Shown: one piece after another, positions 59,547 through 64,000 of the stretch
Layout: each line of letters starts with the position of its first letter
How positions within the stretch are numbered: position 1 is the stretch's first letter
Assembly: GCA_021527695.1 (NCBI GenBank)
Contig: JAKFAO010000005.1
Span: forward strand, 1,674,001 to 1,738,000
Length of the DNA stretch: 64,000 nucleotides
Direction: 5' to 3'
DNA from: Naematelia aurantialba
Taxonomy: Eukaryota; Basidiomycota; Tremellomycetes; Tremellales; Naemateliaceae
Translations under genes and position numbers: made by a program
The notes under the pieces: generated by a model
What the model saw: only the letters and a program-made list of their open reading frames with translations
Database searches by the model: none
Told to the model about the DNA's origin: nothing

Positions 59547-61517
59547 TCACTTCACCACCACGCGAGTGCGGCCCAAGTTGAACGCAAGGGCCAGAGCCTC
59601 CTTGCCGACGGGTTCGCGCTGGCTCGCCACACGAAGGACCGGGAAGTAGGTCCCCGGCGTGTCGTATGTGTGAGTGGCCGAAAAGGTCAGTTTCGGCGCT
59701 GGCTCGGCAATCGTCTCTTGTTGCGAGTACTCGCCGCCTCCCTCAAAGTCCCACTCGGCGCTGACCACAAAGCCGACTCCTGGGACCTCAACCTCCGCCG
59801 CTAGTGTGACCGTCTCACCCGCGGAGATGTCGACGCGATCCTTGCCGTTCACGAGAGACCGCACGACAGGCTGCACACCGCCGCGGTCGGCCGCCAGAGG
59901 AGGGAGAACGATCTGCCCGTCGTCGACCTTGTAATTGGTCGACGACGGAGGCGGCACGTCGTTCTCGGCCCAGTTGGCGACATCGCGAAGCGCCTGGTAG
60001 TAGATGCCGTCGTACTGGATAAACTTGCCCAGCTGGTCCGACTTGACCGCACCGTTGTAATGATGTGCATTGTCGTTGTACCATATGCGAAACGAGTCCT
60101 CGTAGTTGGGCCCCTTGGCAGCCTTCACCTGCGCAGTGTACCAATCGCCATACCACGGATACGCATCTACGTCGAGCACGTTCTCGACGATGATGACTTT
60201 GGCGTTGAGATCACCGGTATGGACTCCACCACCCGACGTGCTCGTAGACATGATCGGACCCATCTCGAGAGGGCGCTGCGGGTACTTTGCGGAACCATCC
60301 TCGTTGCGGTACTGATCCCACATGGGGTAGCCAGAGCGAGACGGCAGGAAGTATCGATGGTAGGCATGCGACGCGAGGAACCAGCTGTTGTCGTAGTGGA
60401 GGTAGGCATCCGCAGGAACCTTGACAGGCGCTTGCACGGGCGGTTTCTCCAGCGTGAACAGCTTTGTATTGCTGTCGAGCGAGCCCTTGACGGTGGCAAT
60501 GAGAGTCCCGTCCTCCTTGACGAGGGTCGCATCTACCCCACGGAGATTCTGGCCGGAAGGTACCGAGGGGACTGACAGGCTCACGGCGTTTCCTTCTTCG
60601 TCGGCCTCGACACTGTCGATCTTGACGGTCTTCACGTATCGGTGCGCACGGAAGAAGTCCCCGAGGTCAGACTGCTCGGTGCCCAAGTAGCCTTCCTTGT
60701 TCCAGAAGTCGTCGGCATAGGTCGGGTCCATATCGCGAATGTACGGGTAGAAGAGGAGCAGCCGCTTTGCATTCTCCGCGTCGTAGTCGAAGCACTCCCA
60801 TCCACGCAGCGGCACGCCCAACTTGGTCACCTCTCGGAGCACTGCCGACTCCATCTCAGACAGGTCCGCGTACGGGTCCCCGGAACCGCCTGGGCTGACG
60901 GCATCGCGCAACGACTCGAGCTTGTCGTTCAACACCAGCGTCCCAAAGGCCGCGATGCTTTGCGAGTCGGGAATACTCCGCGTGCACGCCACGACAAAGG
61001 GCACGGCCCCCTGCCAAATCCCGTCCGAATTCTCCAACCCCGCTATAGAGACATACGAGCCACCACTGCCGCCATAGATGTAGCCGAATATCTCGTCCGG
61101 CGCGACGCCGTAGTACTTGCTGGCGACTTGCCGGGAGAACTGAGCGGTCGCCGCCTCGTGCCGGTAGCCGATGGTGCCCTTGCACTGTACCGTGTAGCCT
61201 CCGGAGCTCGCGCCGAAGAGTATGTCGGGGTGAAGGGCGTCTGACGGCTGAAGAGGGTACGCGTACTGGAAGAAACGGTTCTTGAACAAGTCCTTGGGCG
61301 GCAGATAGAATTTGAAGTCGAGTGGTGTGCCCTCAAAGTGGCCCGAGACGACGTGCAGAGTGGTCGGTTCGGTCGTGTCGACCTCTCCATCTATGACAGG
61401 CTTCGAGTACAGAGGGTCGACCGTGTCCACATCGATAAACATGGGGCCATTTTGGTTCCTGATTTTACGCTCCTCATCGGTGCGAGAGCGGACGGTGTAG
61501 TGGACGGAGGATGTCAT
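59547..61517 (-). CDS. intronless alpha/beta hydrolase with PKD-like C-terminal domain
   Basis: A single 656-residue frame without introns. The ATG at 61517 gives MTSSVHYTVRSRTDEERKIR; no signal peptide is visible. The core looks like an alpha/beta hydrolase: FGASSGGYTVQ (102-111) and the nucleophile elbow YIYGGSGGSYVS with Ser151 in G-x-S-x-G. Later histidine- and aspartate-containing segments (DVDAYPWYGDWYTAQV, IWYNDNAHHYNG) may complete the active site, but I cannot assign the triad. Residues about 560-656 resemble a PKD/Ig-like beta domain (SAEWDFEGGGEYSQ, THTYDTPGTYFPVLRV). Such PKD modules are common in secreted bacterial proteins. I do not know the substrate. Lack of introns among intron-rich neighbours suggests transfer or retroposition; a long native single-exon gene is the alternative. 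Confidence 0.75.
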   Translation of the reverse strand: MTSSVHYTVRSRTDEERKIRNQNGPMFIDVDTVDPLYSKPVIDGEVDTTEPTTLHVVSGHFEGTPLDFKFYLPPKDLFKNRFFQYAYPLQPSDALHPDILFGASSGGYTVQCKGTIGYRHEAATAQFSRQVASKYYGVAPDEIFGYIYGGSGGSYVSIAGLENSDGIWQGAVPFVVACTRSIPDSQSIAAFGTLVLNDKLESLRDAVSPGGSGDPYADLSEMESAVLREVTKLGVPLRGWECFDYDAENAKRLLLFYPYIRDMDPTYADDFWNKEGYLGTEQSDLGDFFRAHRYVKTVKIDSVEADEEGNAVSLSVPSVPSGQNLRGVDATLVKEDGTLIATVKGSLDSNTKLFTLEKPPVQAPVKVPADAYLHYDNSWFLASHAYHRYFLPSRSGYPMWDQYRNEDGSAKYPQRPLEMGPIMSTSTSGGGVHTGDLNAKVIIVENVLDVDAYPWYGDWYTAQVKAAKGPNYEDSFRIWYNDNAHHYNGAVKSDQLGKFIQYDGIYYQALRDVANWAENDVPPPSSTNYKVDDGQIVLPPLAADRGGVQPVVRSLVNGKDRVDISAGETVTLAAEVEVPGVGFVVSAEWDFEGGGEYSQQETIAEPAPKLTFSATHTYDTPGTYFPVLRVASQREPVGKEALALAFNLGRTRVVVK

Positions 61518-62661
61518 GGTGGAACTACGAAAGGTGGCAGCAGTGTAGGATCGTGTTTAACACGGCGTGCAGTTCGGCCATGACCGCCTTGATTACAAGT
61601 ACATGGCCGAGCCACGGCACCACGGAGAGAGTGCAAGACACATCGGATGCTGAATGGACAAGAAAATCGTGGAGGCAAGTGGCGTATCACGGCTGTCGGC
61701 ACTTGGACCTTCGTCCCGAACGCCGGTTAGGTTTCCCCCTCCGGCCTGTCTTTTGTCCCGCGCATCGATTGCACTCGAGCACCGCAGCAAGGTCCCAGCT
61801 CTGCCAGAACCGCTCATGCATGAGCCGGTCATGTGCGTGCCCTGCTGACATTCGTGGTTCGAATCGACGGCATAATTCACCCCCGTATCGGCTGCACGCT
61901 GATCGTTGCATCTCGACTCGCCGGCTGCCGACTCGAGTCTTGGACAATAAGAGTCCGCTTTTGGACGGGGGATTGCCCTCTGGCACTCTCTTCTCCCACG
62001 CAGATCGGCTCACGCTCGGTAAAAGAATCGTCCATACTCATGCGCGCAGCGAGTTCTCCCAGGGCTGGTGGTATCACGCGCGCAGCCAGGAACGGCAATC
62101 CTTGCAAAGCAAGAACGACAGCTCACCAGCATGCACTGACTGTACATTCCGTTTACCGTTGCATCTGACTTTTTGCCACTCAAATCGCCTGAAAGACATG
62201 CCGAGCAAGCTCACTCCACTGAATGCGTAACATCCATGGAGGGTCCAACTGCCAAAGAGTCGTTGACACTCACGGACTGACTGAACAAGCAGGCGGCGGC
62301 TGGGCTGAGCCAGATACAGATGGACTCGGAAGCGACTACAGAGATGGACATGGAGGACGAACACCTTTAGCGTAGGACCGCAGGCTGTTCCGACTGCTTT
62401 CCAGCTGCCCAGCCTGTGCGAGTGGGAGGGATGACAGAGACTGGCCGTGACCTCCCGGAGCATGAAACTCCCTGTTATTGACGCGGCTCTGGACAGCAGT
62501 GCTACTGTGTCGCCGAAACTTGCAGGAGGGGTGGTGGTGAAATTGTACTCATTGAGCAAAGTCATGAGCTCCCCGTCCGCTATTGCACGACTACCGCAAA
62601 AACCATGGATGGCGAGGCAAGCTACCAATGGAGTACATCTGCCTGAGAGAATGTCGCTGCT
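61518..62661. other. intergenic, 1.1 kb
   Basis: Holds the hydrolase promoter and the 3' side of the glycosyltransferase gene. The scattered open frames on both strands have no recognisable content, and no repeat stands out. Confidence 0.5.
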
Positions 62662-64000
62662 CTACCCTCTGTCTACAGCCTTGTCGGCGTATTCCTCCAG
62701 CCAATTTGGCGGTGTCCACATTCTGCCTTTGATCCGCTGCCTCCACTCCTTCTCGTACCGCTCCAAGAACTTGAACCACCACGAATGTCTCGCCACATCG
62801 CCCTTGATGAACCAAATGGCTGCGTCGCCCATGCGGCGGCCGTAGTCGTATCGAATCAGGTCGGTACGGGGATCAGGAGTGGGTGGAGGAGCGAGCCAGC
62901 CCCACGGAGGTGGCGCATGAGGGTCGCAGTATTCTGGAAGAGGCTCGGGGACATAGTGAGGGTTGGACGATTGTTTGGGCTCGCGACAATGTGGAGCCGG
63001 TGGGAGGCAGAACTACGGAACCCTCACGTTAGCCTCGCTTTCGCCTGGTGGCGCCAATCCCGATAGGGGCTTCATTGGTGGAGGGAGTATAGGCGCCGCG
63101 CTTCAATAATGTGGCTGAGGGCAAGGCGCTCACCATAATCTCGCCAGTGAGAACGTCGTCATCCCACCACCTCTCGATTTCATGCCTCGGCATGTTGCTT
63201 ATACCGGCGGAAAGCGTCTTGACCTGAGGCCGTTAGCAATGCAGTGTGTTTAAACGGGTGGGACTTGCCAATCCCCAGTTAAAGCCAGTCACCATGCCAG
63301 TGAAATGATGATGATATGCAGGCCATCGGTTCAGCGAAGTGCCTAGATAGGTCGGAAGGCGAGGATCGAGGTCGAGGAGCGAGTCGAGGAAGACGGGGAG
63401 GTTAAGCACAGCCTGAGAGGTCAAGGCAAAGAGGAAACCAAATCATTTGTGCGAAAGAGCAACAAAGCAGATGAAGCCGGACAAGCGTTATTCGGGTGGA
63501 AAACCAGTGATCAGCAACGTAGACAGACAAGGAGTCGGTCAACACACGTCATCGTCCACTTTGACGAGCCACCATGCTTCTCGTCCTCCATCGTTGCCCG
63601 ACCCCACTGCGTGAATCCAGTCGAGTATCTTTCCCTCTCTCAAATTCTCTCCGTGCACCAGATTCAGCCGAACCAGATCTCCATACTTATCCTGCTCCTC
63701 AGCTAGCAACGCCTCCATCTCCTCGTCGACCTCCCAGTTGGGCTTATACGCATGGCCAAGCACGAATTTCAGCTCGACCAAGTGTCTGAACGCTGGGGGG
63801 ATGTTGAGCAGAGGCGAAAGCCGACGGATGAGGAAGCGCTTCTCTCGTGCCTCTGCATGAACCGTGGAAAACACGTGAATCTTGACGATGACTGGACTGA
63901 CAAGCTCGCGGGTCGCGTTGCCAGCGCTAAGTGAGCCTTGCCGAGTCCGGTCTCCAGAGGACACGCGTCGATACACCGGTGCCGACAGTTCTGGGATGTC
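62662..64000 (-). CDS. GT31-like glycosyltransferase (galactosyltransferase family), 5' end outside window
   Basis: Exons read on the minus strand: from beyond 64000 to 63548, 63412-63269, 63223-63134, 63012-62662. The window part encodes FRHLVELKFVLGHAY, EEQDKYGDLVRLNLVHGENL, GKILDWIHAVG, then AWWLVKVDDD, the metal-binding DxD-type motif of beta-1,3-galactosyltransferases, followed by AVLNLPVFLDSLLDLDPRLP, YLGTSLNRWPAYHHHFTGMV and a Pro/Trp-rich end (PPPWGWLAPPPTPDPRTDLI). Golgi glycan synthesis is the expected role; the N-terminal membrane anchor is off the window. The intron after DDD is 135 nt. The intron after NWGL (63224-63268) starts with GCAAGT, so it is a GC-AG intron; no GT in frame would serve. 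Sugar specificity is unknown. Confidence 0.82.

Noticed and set aside
61840..61875. GGTTCGAATC, resembling a tRNA T-loop
   Set aside because: No matching acceptor, D or anticodon stems can be folded around it on either strand.

Overview
The window is nuclear DNA of a basidiomycete fungus, most likely a tremellomycete yeast (Tremellales-like; this placement is inference). Nearly all genes are split by many short GT-AG introns, often 41-60 nt. The gene set is fungal (squalene epoxidase, MLH3, PEX1, BET2, INO80, KRE6/SKN1-type glucan synthesis protein). A divergent pair of HD1/HD2 homeodomain genes sits next to RPL22, an arrangement typical of a basidiomycete homeodomain mating-type locus. No tRNA, rRNA, CRISPR array or recognisable transposon was found. 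Exon boundaries were worked out by hand from reading frame, splice signals and family conservation.

Layout: 1-747, end of a PH-domain protein. 1288-4175 (-), ERG1 with a serine/proline/glutamine repeat insert and a 472-nt intron carrying a perfect 22-bp inverted repeat. 4663-7645 (+), MLH3. 7870-10633 (+), amidase. 10902-14692 (-), PEX1. 14869-16593 (-), BET2. 17244-23572 (+), a tandem array of three intact genes and one broken gene of an unrecognised, mutually related protein family. 23759-25594 (-), Gfo/Idh/MocA oxidoreductase. 26715-28152 (-) and 28342-30795 (+), the HD1/HD2 mating-type pair. 31250-32452 (-), RPL22. 33316-39596 (+), INO80. 40044-42546 (+), monocarboxylate-type MFS transporter. 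43381-46415 (+), KRE6/SKN1-like protein. 47611-50708 (+), ferric reductase. 51404-54112 (+), Zn2Cys6 transcription factor. 54435-56506 (-), sugar permease. 56967-59202 (+), DHA1-type MFS exporter. 59547-61517 (-), intronless alpha/beta hydrolase with a PKD-like C-terminus. 62662-64000 (-), GT31-like glycosyltransferase running off the right edge.

The left and central parts are mostly housekeeping genes surrounding the mating-type locus. The right end (about 47-62 kb) is an accessory block of transport, regulation and catabolism: transcription factor, sugar permease, exporter and a possibly transferred hydrolase. The most unusual signal is the 6-kb tandem family between BET2 and the oxidoreductase, about 3-9 kb from the HD pair: its members share a roughly 60-residue unit, carry TATA-like boxes, have few or no introns, and I cannot assign the family to any known one.
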